From Acidobacteriaceae bacterium (GTDB taxonomy: Bacteria > Acidobacteriota > Terriglobia > Terriglobales > Acidobacteriaceae), in NCBI GenBank assembly GCA_003139975.1, contig PLHN01000090.1, positions 2,868 to 12,951 of the forward strand: a stretch of DNA of 10,084 nt, read 5' to 3'. Under the pieces are notes generated by a model. That model was given only the letters and a program-made list of their open reading frames with translations. It was not told where the DNA came from and did no database searches. Positions 1 to 6,313 of this stretch are shown one piece after another. Numbering within the stretch: the first letter of the stretch is position 1; every line of letters begins with the position of its first letter. The position numbers and the translations under genes were made by a program.

Positions 1-516
1 ACCGCCATCCTGCTCGAATTCGCCAACCAGCTCCGCGGCAAAACCCGCGACGGCTACAGCGTCTGGCTCGTCTGGACCGACGGCGAAGAAGCCGTGAAGA
101 CCTGGACCGCTACCGACAGCCTCTACGGCACGCGCCATCTCGCCGAAAAATGGGAAAAAGACGGCACGCTCAAAAAAATCAAAGCGCTCATGGTTATGGA
201 TATGATCGGGGCTCAGGACGTCAACGTTCTGCGTGATACCAATTCCACGCCCTGGCTGCTCGATCTCATCCACTCGGCAGCCGAGCGCGGCGGATATCAA
301 TCGCACTTCTACGATCTGCAATTTGGCGAGGACGATGACCACATCCCCTTCGTCCAGCGCGGCGTGCCTTGCGCCGACGTGATCAGCGTGCCCTATGGCT
401 ACAACGATGTTTTTCACCACACCCCGCAAGACACCATGGACAAGCTCAGCCCCAAGAGCCTGGAAATCGTAGGCAACACCATCCTCGAAACCATCCACCT
501 GCTCGACCAGCGCTAA
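1..516 (+). CDS. M28-family zinc enzyme, glutaminyl-cyclase-like (C-terminal part)
   Basis: The reading frame is open from base 1, so the 5' end lies outside the window; 171 residues and the stop are present. Visible motifs fit the M28 (aminopeptidase/glutaminyl cyclase) fold: DGEEA at residues 27-31 (catalytic Glu and zinc-ligand Glu), MDMIGA at 66-71, GEDDDHIPF at 109-117 and VFHHTP at 137-142 with the final zinc-ligand His. DSLYGTRHLA just after the DGEE motif and DDHIPF followed by RGVP closely resemble what I recall of animal glutaminyl-peptide cyclotransferase (QPCT), which forms N-terminal pyroglutamate, rather than generic M28 aminopeptidases. An export signal would be on the missing part, so location is unknown. 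A plain M28 aminopeptidase is the alternative. The family call is firm; the cyclase call is moderate. No clear terminator follows. Confidence 0.85.
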   Translation, partial: TAILLEFANQLRGKTRDGYSVWLVWTDGEEAVKTWTATDSLYGTRHLAEKWEKDGTLKKIKALMVMDMIGAQDVNVLRDTNSTPWLLDLIHSAAERGGYQSHFYDLQFGEDDDHIPFVQRGVPCADVISVPYGYNDVFHHTPQDTMDKLSPKSLEIVGNTILETIHLLDQR

Positions 517-669
517 TATGCGTGAGAACTCGAATTTCATGTGTGAAATAAGATCTGCCATCGTCAGCCGCGAAGCGGCGTAAGAAGAATTCCCGCGCGC
601 ACCCTAGCGGGCCGTGCCGGGAATCGGTCTCTGGCCCGAAATACGCAAGGACTTCTTCTAAAGAAAGAC

Positions 670-698
670 TTGATTTATACAATGTCTATCGGTATAGT
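670..698 (+). promoter_or_regulatory. Sigma70-like promoter for the sulfite oxidase operon
   Basis: The -35 box TTGATT (670-675) and the -10 box TATAGT (693-698) are separated by exactly 17 bases. Transcription would start near 705, leaving a leader of about 175 nt before the GTG start at 883. It is the best match to a housekeeping promoter in this gap. Inferred from consensus only. Confidence 0.5.
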
Positions 699-705
699 AG
701 ACATT
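681..705. promoter_or_regulatory. Inverted-repeat operator candidate over the -10 box
   Basis: A perfect 8-bp inverted repeat, AATGTCTA (681-688) and TAGACATT (698-705), with a 9-bp spacer covers the -10 box and the predicted start point. This placement is typical of a site where a dimeric repressor blocks RNA polymerase. The AT-rich arms around a CGGTAT core recall sites of Rrf2-type regulators, but no regulator gene is in the window and the assignment is a guess. Confidence 0.45.
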
Positions 706-739
706 AGGCACAACTCCTCTCCACTGTGCTCCTGGAAGA

Positions 740-774
740 TCCGGCCCCCGTCTTGACGAGGGAAGGGGGCCGGA
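740..774 (+). promoter_or_regulatory. Strong leader hairpin upstream of the sulfite oxidase gene
   Basis: TCCGGCCCCC (740-749) pairs perfectly with GGGGGCCGGA (765-774) around a 15-nt loop. No T-tract follows, so it is not a standard intrinsic terminator. It lies inside the predicted leader, about 35 nt after the likely start point and over 100 nt before the start codon. It could be part of an RNA regulatory element, a transcript-stabilising structure, or a pausing site. Confidence 0.45.
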
Positions 775-867
775 CTGGTTGTTCGTCGGCCGTTCGCAAT
801 GGGCGTCGCCGAGTCGCACAAATCGCTTGCTGTAAAGTCTATCAATCAAGTAGTCTTTAACCACCTT

Positions 868-876
868 GGGGGTGAG
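868..876 (+). promoter_or_regulatory. Ribosome binding site deciding the GTG start at 883
   Basis: GGGGGTGAG differs at one base from an ideal GGAGGTGAG Shine-Dalgarno and ends 6 nt before GTG at 883. This, plus the Tat motif that immediately follows, favours the GTG over the in-frame ATG at 799. Confidence 0.7.
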
Positions 877-882
877 AACACC

Positions 883-2046
883 GTGCTGTCCCGCCGCAAT
901 TTCCTGAAGACCGCCTCTGCCGCCGCGTTCGTCACCTCTGCCGCCCGTCCGCTGCTGACCTGGGCCGCCGATCCCGTCATCTCCATCCCCGGCAAAGACG
1001 GCCTCATCGTTCGCTCCTACCGCTTCCTCGATCTCGAAATGCCAGTCGACTTCATGACCGACTGGATCACTCCGGTCAACCACTTCTACGTTCGCAACCA
1101 CATGTTCCCACCGGCTAAGTTCGATGTCAGCACTTGGAAACTCACGATTACCGGTAAAGTCGAAAAACCGCTCACCCTGACGTTACCCGATCTAGAGAAA
1201 ATTCCCGTCCACTCCGTAGTCAATACCATGGAGTGCGCCGGCAACGGCCGCACGTTCCAGTCGCCGAAGGTCCCCGGCATCCAGTGGGGCAAAGGCGCGG
1301 TCGGCAATGCCCGCTTCTCCGGTCCCAGCCTGAAAGCAGTGCTCGAGAAAGCGGGCCTCAAAGACACCGCCAAACACGTCCAGTTTCGTGGACTTGATCA
1401 AGTTCCCGGCAAAGTTCCTCCCTTCATTCGCAGCATCCCGATCGAGAAGGCCCTCGACGCCGACACTTTGATTGCCACGCACATGAACGGCGCGCCCATT
1501 CCCGCGCATCACGGATACCCCGCCCGCGCCCTGACCCCCGGCTGGGTGGGAGCCGCGTCCTGCAAATGGCTCACCGAAATCACCGTTCTCGACAAGCCCG
1601 CCGAAGGCAACTTCATGAGCCCCGGTTATCGCTTTCCCAACACGCCCGGCAAACCGGGAGAACCCATCAAGCCCGAAGACACGCACGCCCTGACCGCGCT
1701 TACCGTCAAGTCGCTAATTGCCGCGCCCAGCGACGGGGCCAAGCTCAAGCCCGGTGCGCACGTGATTCAGGGCGTTGCCTGGGGAGGCGAAGCTGACATC
1801 ACCAAGGTCGAAATCTCCACCGACGGTGGCGTCAGTTGGAACCCCGCGCAACTAGGCAAAGATCAAGCCAAGTATGCTTGGCGACTTTGGAGCTATCCGT
1901 GGAAGCCCGCCAAGAGCGCAGACTCCGTAATCGTCTCCCGCGCCACCGACAGCCAAGGCCGCACGCAGCCCGACGCTGCCATCTGGAACCCAAGCGGCTA
2001 TCTCTACAACGCCTGCGATCAGGTGAAAGTCTATGTCCAAGCCTAG
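883..2046 (+). CDS. Tat-exported sulfite oxidase-family molybdopterin oxidoreductase
   Basis: 387 residues from the GTG start. The protein begins with a twin-arginine signal (SRRNFLK, residues 3-9, then a hydrophobic Ala-rich stretch), so it is exported folded with cofactor. The molybdopterin domain (about 45-240) shows HFYVRNH (67-73), MECAGNGR (116-123; Cys118 is the expected molybdenum ligand) and HGYPARALTPGWVGA (210-224). The C-terminal part (about 275-387) has the Ig-like dimerisation domain with VEISTDGGVSWN. By family, it would oxidise sulfite (or a related substrate) to sulfate in the periplasm, passing electrons to cytochrome c, as in SorA/SoxC. The next two genes encode small c-type cytochromes, which fits a SorAB-like pair. 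There is no haem b5 domain. The substrate is inferred; other members of the fold have other substrates. Confidence 0.88.
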   Translation: MLSRRNFLKTASAAAFVTSAARPLLTWAADPVISIPGKDGLIVRSYRFLDLEMPVDFMTDWITPVNHFYVRNHMFPPAKFDVSTWKLTITGKVEKPLTLTLPDLEKIPVHSVVNTMECAGNGRTFQSPKVPGIQWGKGAVGNARFSGPSLKAVLEKAGLKDTAKHVQFRGLDQVPGKVPPFIRSIPIEKALDADTLIATHMNGAPIPAHHGYPARALTPGWVGAASCKWLTEITVLDKPAEGNFMSPGYRFPNTPGKPGEPIKPEDTHALTALTVKSLIAAPSDGAKLKPGAHVIQGVAWGGEADITKVEISTDGGVSWNPAQLGKDQAKYAWRLWSYPWKPAKSADSVIVSRATDSQGRTQPDAAIWNPSGYLYNACDQVKVYVQA

Positions 2047-2142
2047 GAGTTGTGTTACTGAGATCTTGTTTTGAAGGGGCGCGCGCGCCGTAACTGGCGC
2101 AAAATCGTGGGAGGCTTTAGCCACTGGGGGAGTCCTTGCACT

Positions 2143-2505
2143 ATGCGAACATTCATAGGTGAAATACGCCCGTCCAAACTTGCTTTGGTCGCAGCGCTTT
2201 TATGGGCAGCGAGCGCTGTGGCCCAATCCCCCAACGCGCCGCTCCCACCCGGCGAAGCCAAAGAAAAAGCCGAAGCCGCCTGCCTGACCTGCCACGAAGC
2301 CCGCATCATCGTCCAGCAGCGCCTAAGCAAAGCGGCCTGGACAAAGGAACTCGACAAAATGATCAAGTGGGGAGCCGAAGTCGATCCCAAAGACCGCGAT
2401 GCCCTAATCGACTATTTCAGCGCCAACTTCGGTCCCGACCAGCCCGTATACGCAGCGCCAAAGAGCCAAGCATTGTCCGGGGCGAAATCGAAATCCAAGC
2501 ATTAG
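2143..2505 (+). CDS. Small exported monohaem cytochrome c (SorB-like position)
   Basis: 120 residues. The ATG at 2143 is preceded by GGGGGAG (2126-2132). The in-frame TTG at 2071 would put a charged, non-signal stretch before the signal peptide and is disfavoured. A signal peptide (residues 1-27, ending ASAVA) is followed by a Pro-rich linker and one haem site CLTCH (47-51). Met73 is a plausible distal haem ligand because it is conserved in the downstream paralogue. The tail is Lys/Ser-rich. It lies 96 bp after the molybdoenzyme gene on the same strand and probably accepts its electrons in the periplasm. The cytochrome call is firm; partnership is inferred from position. Confidence 0.85.
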   Translation: MRTFIGEIRPSKLALVAALLWAASAVAQSPNAPLPPGEAKEKAEAACLTCHEARIIVQQRLSKAAWTKELDKMIKWGAEVDPKDRDALIDYFSANFGPDQPVYAAPKSQALSGAKSKSKH

Positions 2506-2687
2506 GACTTGATCCAAAGGCCGCGCCTGGGGAACGTCTGAAATCCCCGGGGTCCTCCGTGCACCTCTGTGTACCCCGTGGTTAGCGCTTTTTGCCGCAA
2601 CTTAATCAGAGTGAACTTTTGCTAAGATTTCTAAATCGTACGGCGGGATGACGTCAAACCGAGTCCGCGACCACGTGAGGGTTTCTC

Positions 2688-3014
2688 TTGTTCAAACTAG
2701 CCAGTCTCGCCGTCGTCTCCATCGTTTCTGTTCTGTTAGCCGCCGCCCAGGCCCCGAGCGCTCCCGGCAAGCCTCTTCCGCCCGGCGCGATGCAGGCCAA
2801 AGTCAAAGCGGCCTGCACTCAGTGTCATAACGCGAGCCGCATTACCGAGCAGCACATGAGCCGCGCCGAGTGGTCCAAGCAACTAGAAAAAATGGAAGGC
2901 CTGGGTGCCGTCATCCCCGACGCCGACCGCACCGCAATCCTGAATTACCTCACCAGAAATTTCGGCCCGCAGAAAGGAAACTCCAAAGCCGCGGCCAAGA
3001 AGACATCAGACTAA
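2688..3014 (+). CDS. Second small exported monohaem cytochrome c, paralogue of the first
   Basis: 108 residues from a TTG start; GTGAGG (2675-2680) lies 7 nt upstream, and the signal peptide begins right at this codon, supporting it. The signal peptide (about 1-20, ending LAAA) precedes the haem site CTQCH (43-47). Met69 aligns with Met73 of the upstream cytochrome. By eye the two mature proteins share about 29 of 66 aligned residues (PPG, AAC-CH, W-K-L-KM, FGP at the end), indicating tandem duplication followed by divergence. The tail is again Lys/Ala-rich. It is separated from the first cytochrome by 182 bp, so it may have its own promoter or belong to the same operon. It probably acts as an alternative or successive electron carrier for the sulfite oxidase-like enzyme. 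Confidence 0.82.
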   Translation: MFKLASLAVVSIVSVLLAAAQAPSAPGKPLPPGAMQAKVKAACTQCHNASRITEQHMSRAEWSKQLEKMEGLGAVIPDADRTAILNYLTRNFGPQKGNSKAAAKKTSD

Positions 3015-3070
3015 CAAAACCAGACTGACTGCAGCAGACTCACTAACGAACGGCCGGTTGGACACTACAA

Positions 3071-3122
3071 GGGCAGAGCGCTACCGACCCAGCGTAAAAG
3101 TGGCGCTACGGTAGCGCTGCCC
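3071..3122. repeat. Palindromic intergenic element (REP-like or bidirectional terminator)
   Basis: The left arm GGGCAGAGCGCTACCG (3071-3086) pairs with CGGTAGCGCTGCCC (3109-3122) apart from a 2-nt bulge. A third copy of the core forms an internal palindrome GCGCTACGGTAGCGC (3103-3117). It lies between the converging cytochrome and lysS genes, where a structure acting on both transcripts would be expected. No T-tract follows on either strand, so a dispersed palindromic repeat is at least as likely as a terminator. Confidence 0.5.
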
Positions 3123-3210
3123 GATCTACCGCTGAGTTCAGGATGCGCGCCCTACACTAAGATTCAAAGTGATTGACTAGGTGCTTGCCGCGCGTTTGAA
3201 CCGAAACCAA

Positions 3211-3245
3211 GCCTGACGCCTCGGACCTGACACCTGACACCTATT
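3211..3245. repeat. Degenerate 7-bp tandem repeat at the end of lysS
   Basis: Units GCCTGAC, GCCTCGG, ACCTGAC, ACCTGAC and a partial ACCTATT run at a period of 7, directly abutting and including the lysS stop codon. The same periodicity, with related CTGA cores, occurs at 6632-6710. Confidence 0.4.
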
Positions 3246-4797
3246 TCCCCTTCGTGTCCCCCGTGCCCTCTGCGGTAGAAGTTTTCTCCGGCCGCAACTG
3301 CGGAAACAAAATCACATCCCGAATCGTGTGCGAGTCCGTAAACAGCATCGCCAGCCGGTCAATCCCCACGCCCACTCCGCCCGCCGGAGGCATGCCATAC
3401 GAGAGCGCCCGAATGTAATCCTCATCCATCTGGTGCGCTTCTTCATCCCCGCGCTCGCGCTCGCGTAACTGTCCCTCAAACCGCCGCCGCTGATCCTCCG
3501 GATCGTTCAGCTCGCTGAACCCGTTCGCAATCTCCATCTTCCCCGCAAACATTTCAAAGCGCTCGGTCCAGTCCGGCTCATCCGGCTTCTGCTTCGACAG
3601 CGGAGACACCGCCGTAGGAAATTCGTAAATCACGGTAGGCTGCACTAGATGTTCTTCCGCGACAGCCTCAAACAACGCAGCAATCGTCTTTCCCGCCGGT
3701 TCCGCAGGATCGTATCCCACATCAACCGCCGCCGCGCGAACGCGCATCACCAACTCGCGCACCGACTCATGCGATGCAAAATCCTCCCGCATAGGAGCCG
3801 CCCCAGCTTTCTCCGGCCAGAACTTCGCAATGGCTTCCCGCATCGTCATTCGCCGCCAGTTCCCGTGCGACCAGTCAATCTCGTCCTCGCCCCACTTCGT
3901 TCGAGTCCCGCCCGTCACATCCTCGACTGCCCGCTCAATCGCGCCCTGCGTAGTATCCAGAATCCCCAGATAATCCGTGTACGCCTGATACGCCTCCAGC
4001 ATTGTGAATTCCGGATTGTGCCGCATCGAGATTCCCTCATTCCGGAAATTCCGGTTGATCTCATACACGCGGTCAAACCCGCCCACCGTCAGCCGCTTCA
4101 AATAAAGTTCCGGCGCAATCCGCAAAAACAAATCCATATCCAGCGTGTTGTGATGCGTCTTAAAAGGACGCGCCACCGCCCCGCCCGCAATCGGATGCAT
4201 CATCGGCGTTTCCACTTCCACAAACCCATGCCCGTCGAAATACCGCCGCAAAGACTGCACCAGCTTGCTGCGCTTAAGAAAAACTGCGCGCACCTCCGGA
4301 TTCATCACCAGATCGACATACCGCTGCCGGTAGCGCAGCTCCACATCCTGCAACCCATGCCATTTCTCGGGCAGCGGCAAAAGGTCCTTCGACAAAAACG
4401 TCAGCTCCTCTGCATGAATGCTCAACTCGCCGGTGCGCGTGCGAAACAAATATCCACGGATGCCAATGTGATCGCCCAGATCCAGCAGCTTCCAAAGCTC
4501 AAACCCCGCCTCGCCCACCGCGTCTTTTTTCACATAGATCTGCAGCCGCTGCCCATCCTGCTGCAAGTGCGCAAACCCGGCCTTCCCCATCAACCGGATC
4601 GCCATAATCCGCCCCGCCATCCGCACCGTCACGCGCGGAGATTCCAACTCTTCCGCTGTCTGCCCGCCATACTCGCTCAAAATCTGCGGCACAGTATGGC
4701 TGAAGTTAAATTTGCGCGGATAAGCCGGCTGTCCCAGCGCCTCAATCTTCTTCAGCTTCTCGCGCCGGATTTCATAAATATTTTCGTCGAGTGCCAA
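3241..4797 (-). CDS. lysS: Lysyl-tRNA synthetase, class II
   Basis: 518 residues from a TTG start at 4797, close to the usual length of about 500. It charges tRNA-Lys with lysine in the cytoplasm. An N-terminal OB-fold anticodon-binding domain (about 55-135) is followed by the class II catalytic core: motif 1 at 191-202 (GFVEVETPMMHP), motif 2 at 249-270 (RNFRNEGISMRHNPEFTMLE) and motif 3 at 474-486 (GVGVGIDRLAMLF). TTG 4797 is chosen because AAGGA lies 6 nt upstream and the resulting N-terminus (MALDENIYEIRREKL) matches where bacterial LysS proteins normally begin. A GTG at 4848 in frame would add 17 residues but has no ribosome binding site. A short Thr/Gly/Lys-rich tail follows the conserved end. 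The gene is convergent with the cytochromes. Confidence 0.96.
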   Translation of the reverse strand: MALDENIYEIRREKLKKIEALGQPAYPRKFNFSHTVPQILSEYGGQTAEELESPRVTVRMAGRIMAIRLMGKAGFAHLQQDGQRLQIYVKKDAVGEAGFELWKLLDLGDHIGIRGYLFRTRTGELSIHAEELTFLSKDLLPLPEKWHGLQDVELRYRQRYVDLVMNPEVRAVFLKRSKLVQSLRRYFDGHGFVEVETPMMHPIAGGAVARPFKTHHNTLDMDLFLRIAPELYLKRLTVGGFDRVYEINRNFRNEGISMRHNPEFTMLEAYQAYTDYLGILDTTQGAIERAVEDVTGGTRTKWGEDEIDWSHGNWRRMTMREAIAKFWPEKAGAAPMREDFASHESVRELVMRVRAAAVDVGYDPAEPAGKTIAALFEAVAEEHLVQPTVIYEFPTAVSPLSKQKPDEPDWTERFEMFAGKMEIANGFSELNDPEDQRRRFEGQLRERERGDEEAHQMDEDYIRALSYGMPPAGGVGVGIDRLAMLFTDSHTIRDVILFPQLRPEKTSTAEGTGDTKGK

Positions 4798-4803
4798 TGC
4801 GTG

Positions 4804-4808
4804 TCCTT
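4804..4808 (-). promoter_or_regulatory. Ribosome binding site deciding the lysS start
   Basis: On the minus strand AAGGA ends 6 nt before the TTG at 4797, whereas no purine-rich site precedes the GTG at 4848. Confidence 0.5.
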
Positions 4809-4868
4809 GAAATGAATATCTTTGATGCCATGAATCCAAATCGCCCACAGACCGCGGGCGAATCTTTG

Positions 4869-4874
4869 ATTATA
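4869..4874 (-). promoter_or_regulatory. Candidate -10 box of lysS
   Basis: A perfect TATAAT is read on the minus strand, with a start point expected near 4862 and a leader of about 65 nt to the TTG start. No good -35 box is seen at 17 bases, so the call depends on the -10 alone. Confidence 0.35.
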
Positions 4875-4913
4875 AACATGCGGCGGAATTAGAGGCCTTA
4901 ACTGTCGGGAGAG

Positions 4914-4944
4914 AAAAAACGAGGGCGCCGACTCGTCGCGCCCT
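4914..4944 (-). terminator. Intrinsic terminator of the secreted-protein gene
   Basis: Read on the minus strand, AGGGCGC (4944-4938) and GCGCCCT (4928-4922) form a perfect 7-bp GC-rich stem with a 9-nt loop, followed after two bases by six T residues (4919-4914). It lies about 70 bp after the stop of the 5015-5794 gene and before the lysS promoter, so it would insulate lysS from read-through. Confidence 0.75.
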
Positions 4945-5014
4945 TTGCGATCAGCGGGATTCCAAAGAGGTCAGCGCCACGGAGGTCGCCGCTGGCTGCC
5001 GTGCCCGGATGCCC

Positions 5015-5794
5015 CTACGACTTTCTCTCCATCGTGTAGGTCGTCGTCGTCCCGTGCTCCTTATCCGTGTACTCAACACTGATCGAGTTGCCGTCAGTCG
5101 AAACCGTCATGCGCGACACTCCAACGATTTTGCCGCCTCGCTTGTCGGTCTCTTCAATCACGCGGGTTCCAATCCGCGTCAGCCAAACCCGGGTGTGGCC
5201 TGGGTCTCCCAGCACCGGATAGTCGTTCCCGTCAAATCGCGCGTCATAGCTACGGCCGTTCTGGTCCGACATTTTCAATCCATTGCCGGTGTTCTGAAAC
5301 GTCACAAAAAGCCCGCTGTTGGAAACACTGTTGATCTTCTCTGTCCTCCACGATCCCGAGAGCGCGTGCGAACCGGTTGGCCCTGCGCTCACCCGCGTGG
5401 CCGTGGTTTCCCAAGTCACCGGCTGGGTTCCCGTTGTATCCGTCCCCTTGTCGGTCAGTGTCTTTCCGTCGGCCGAGACTGTCTCCGTCTCGCTACTCAT
5501 GACCTTCCCGTCCTTCTTTTGGATGATTTCGACCGAACTCGCATTGATGACGTGAACAGCAATCGTGTCGTAGTAAGGATGTCCCGTAACTTTCTGATCG
5601 GTCCCGTTGGCCTTCACCGTCACCTTGGGAACGCAGGTCAGGCACTCATACGTAGTTTTGTTCAACAGGTATTGGTCGGGCTTGGTGGGGAGCTTGGCCG
5701 TGTCCAGCTTGACCTTCCAGGTTCCATCGAACGGCGACTGGCCAAACATCGTCGCCGATGCCAGCAGCACCATCGCAAACAGCAGTTTCTTCAT
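5015..5794 (-). CDS. Secreted hypothetical protein with two similar beta-rich halves
   Basis: 259 residues with a clear signal peptide (MKKLLFAMVLLASATMFG, cleavage near residue 18). AGAGGTG just upstream supports the ATG. I do not recognise a named family. The mature part looks beta-rich, and two halves (about 21-120 and 144-250) seem related: each starts with FDGTWK or LSGSWR and later has a V-I/E-E stretch, K-x-GK, then VS-x-DG and TD in the same order and spacing. This suggests an internal duplication of a lipocalin-like or calycin-like unit. Cys51 and Cys54 (YECLTC) could form a disulfide but there is no His for a haem site. It is probably periplasmic or extracellular. It is a single-gene unit with its own promoter, structured leader and terminator. 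Function unknown. Confidence 0.8.
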   Translation of the reverse strand: MKKLLFAMVLLASATMFGQSPFDGTWKVKLDTAKLPTKPDQYLLNKTTYECLTCVPKVTVKANGTDQKVTGHPYYDTIAVHVINASSVEIIQKKDGKVMSSETETVSADGKTLTDKGTDTTGTQPVTWETTATRVSAGPTGSHALSGSWRTEKINSVSNSGLFVTFQNTGNGLKMSDQNGRSYDARFDGNDYPVLGDPGHTRVWLTRIGTRVIEETDKRGGKIVGVSRMTVSTDGNSISVEYTDKEHGTTTTYTMERKS

Positions 5795-5820
5795 AAGGCA
5801 CCTCTCCGCAAGATTCTAGG

Positions 5821-5873
5821 CAGCCCAGCAGAAAGGTTCGCCCCGATCACATCCGTAGCAATGTGCTGGGCTG
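5821..5873 (-). promoter_or_regulatory. Structured 5' leader RNA candidate of the secreted-protein gene
   Basis: A perfect 10-bp inverted repeat (CAGCCCAGCA at 5821-5830 and TGCTGGGCTG at 5864-5873) encloses 33 nt. On the minus strand the enclosed part can form a small CACAT/ATGTG stem and a GGGG-CGAA-CCTT stem, giving a branched structure. It starts about ten bases after the predicted transcription start and ends about 26 bases before the start codon. The arrangement resembles a cis-regulatory leader or a transcript-stabilising element. I cannot match it to a known riboswitch class. Confidence 0.5.
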
Positions 5874-5889
5874 TCGGTAAGACGCCGCA

Positions 5890-5918
5890 ATCTTAGCAAT
5901 CCCCCTCCCCCCTGTCTA
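5890..5918 (-). promoter_or_regulatory. Sigma70-like promoter of the secreted-protein gene
   Basis: On the minus strand TAGACA (5918-5913) and TAAGAT (5895-5890) are separated by 17 bases. The expected start point is near 5883, giving a leader of about 90 nt to the ATG at 5794. A second -10-like TAGAAT (5818-5813) has no matching -35 and is less convincing. Confidence 0.5.
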
Positions 5919-5930
5919 GGACGGATCAAG

Positions 5931-6000
5931 TGTGGCGCGGACACCGGGGTCCCCGGCGCGCCTGGTTTTGGCGCGTTGGGGTGGCACACCTGTCCGCACA
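5931..6000. repeat. Nested GC-rich inverted repeat (intergenic element)
   Basis: TGTG-gc-GCGGACA (5931-5943) pairs with TGTCCGCACA (5991-6000). Inside it, CCCC (5951-5954) pairs with GGGG (5978-5981), and CGCGCC (5957-5962) with GGCGCG (5970-5975) around a 7-nt loop. A separate palindrome CCGGGGTCCCCGG spans 5944-5956. The whole could form one long hairpin or cruciform on either strand. There is no T-tract. It looks like a dispersed intergenic repeat unit rather than a gene-specific terminator. Confidence 0.5.
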
Positions 6001-6313
6001 AAAGCCAGCATCTGCAAATGTGCCGGCCGCAAAGTGGTACTTGTTCAGAAGCCTCCTAAGGAGATGGCCGATATGTTAGTGATCGAATGCACCTTCTGAG
6101 CTAACTTAAACGAATTCAGGAAGTTGCGAGGAATTGTCCGCTCACTCCGTGATCCCAATAGACCGTGGGGATAGGCTGAAATCGCCTGTAGTTGGTAGGG
6201 TGCCGGGAGCCATCGACAAACTAACGATCACCAAGGAGCCAGTTCCGAATATAAACTTCCAGCCCGCTTTGCCGAAAAAACAGGTAAGGGAAAAACCAAA
6301 CCAAGGCGGCGCA
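6001..6313. other. Intergenic stretch with no convincing gene
   Basis: Apart from a small CTCCT-A-AGGAG palindrome near 6052-6062 and an 11-codon open frame beginning at the ATG at 6064, I see nothing here. An in-frame TTG at 6134 could extend the next gene upstream, but codon use in that extension (several AGG and ATA codons) is unlike the rest. Confidence 0.4.

Larger units (their letters stand above)
517..882. other. Intergenic region upstream of the sulfite oxidase gene
   Basis: This 366-base stretch has no convincing gene. It contains a small tight hairpin (GCCGC-GAA-GCGGC, 567-579) without a T-run, a sigma70-like promoter (670-698), an inverted repeat over the promoter (681-705), a short hairpin GCACA/TGTGC (708-712 with 725-729) and a strong GC hairpin (740-774). 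An in-frame ATG at 799 could extend the downstream protein, but the added residues precede a Tat signal and are judged non-coding. Confidence 0.6.

Noticed and set aside
50..59. Heme or iron-sulfur motif in the cysteine pair of the secreted protein (Cys51/Cys54)
   Set aside because: The CxxC is not followed by His and no other ligand cysteines are present; a disulfide is more likely. The positions given here are residue numbers of that protein (gene at 5015-5794).
2506..2687. Possible terminator or regulatory hairpin between the two cytochrome genes
   Set aside because: Short complementary G/C blocks (GGGGA/TCCCC and CCCCGGGG) exist but overlap, and none is followed by a T-tract; nothing firm can be called.
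3649..4815. 388-residue open frame on the plus strand
   Set aside because: It is antisense to lysS, rich in Arg/His/Pro as expected from a shadow frame, and has no recognisable domain.
5009..5896. 295-residue open frame on the plus strand
   Set aside because: It is antisense to the secreted-protein gene, whose signal peptide, ribosome site, promoter and terminator all fit the minus strand.
5816..6001. 61-residue minus-strand open frame with several cysteines
   Set aside because: It runs through the leader hairpin, promoter and nested inverted repeat, and has no ribosome site; the cysteines are scattered and form no known motif.
6064..6099. Possible leader peptide of 11 codons
   Set aside because: AAGGAG is too close to the first ATG, there is no attenuator-like structure or codon bias, and no downstream gene that such a peptide would control.
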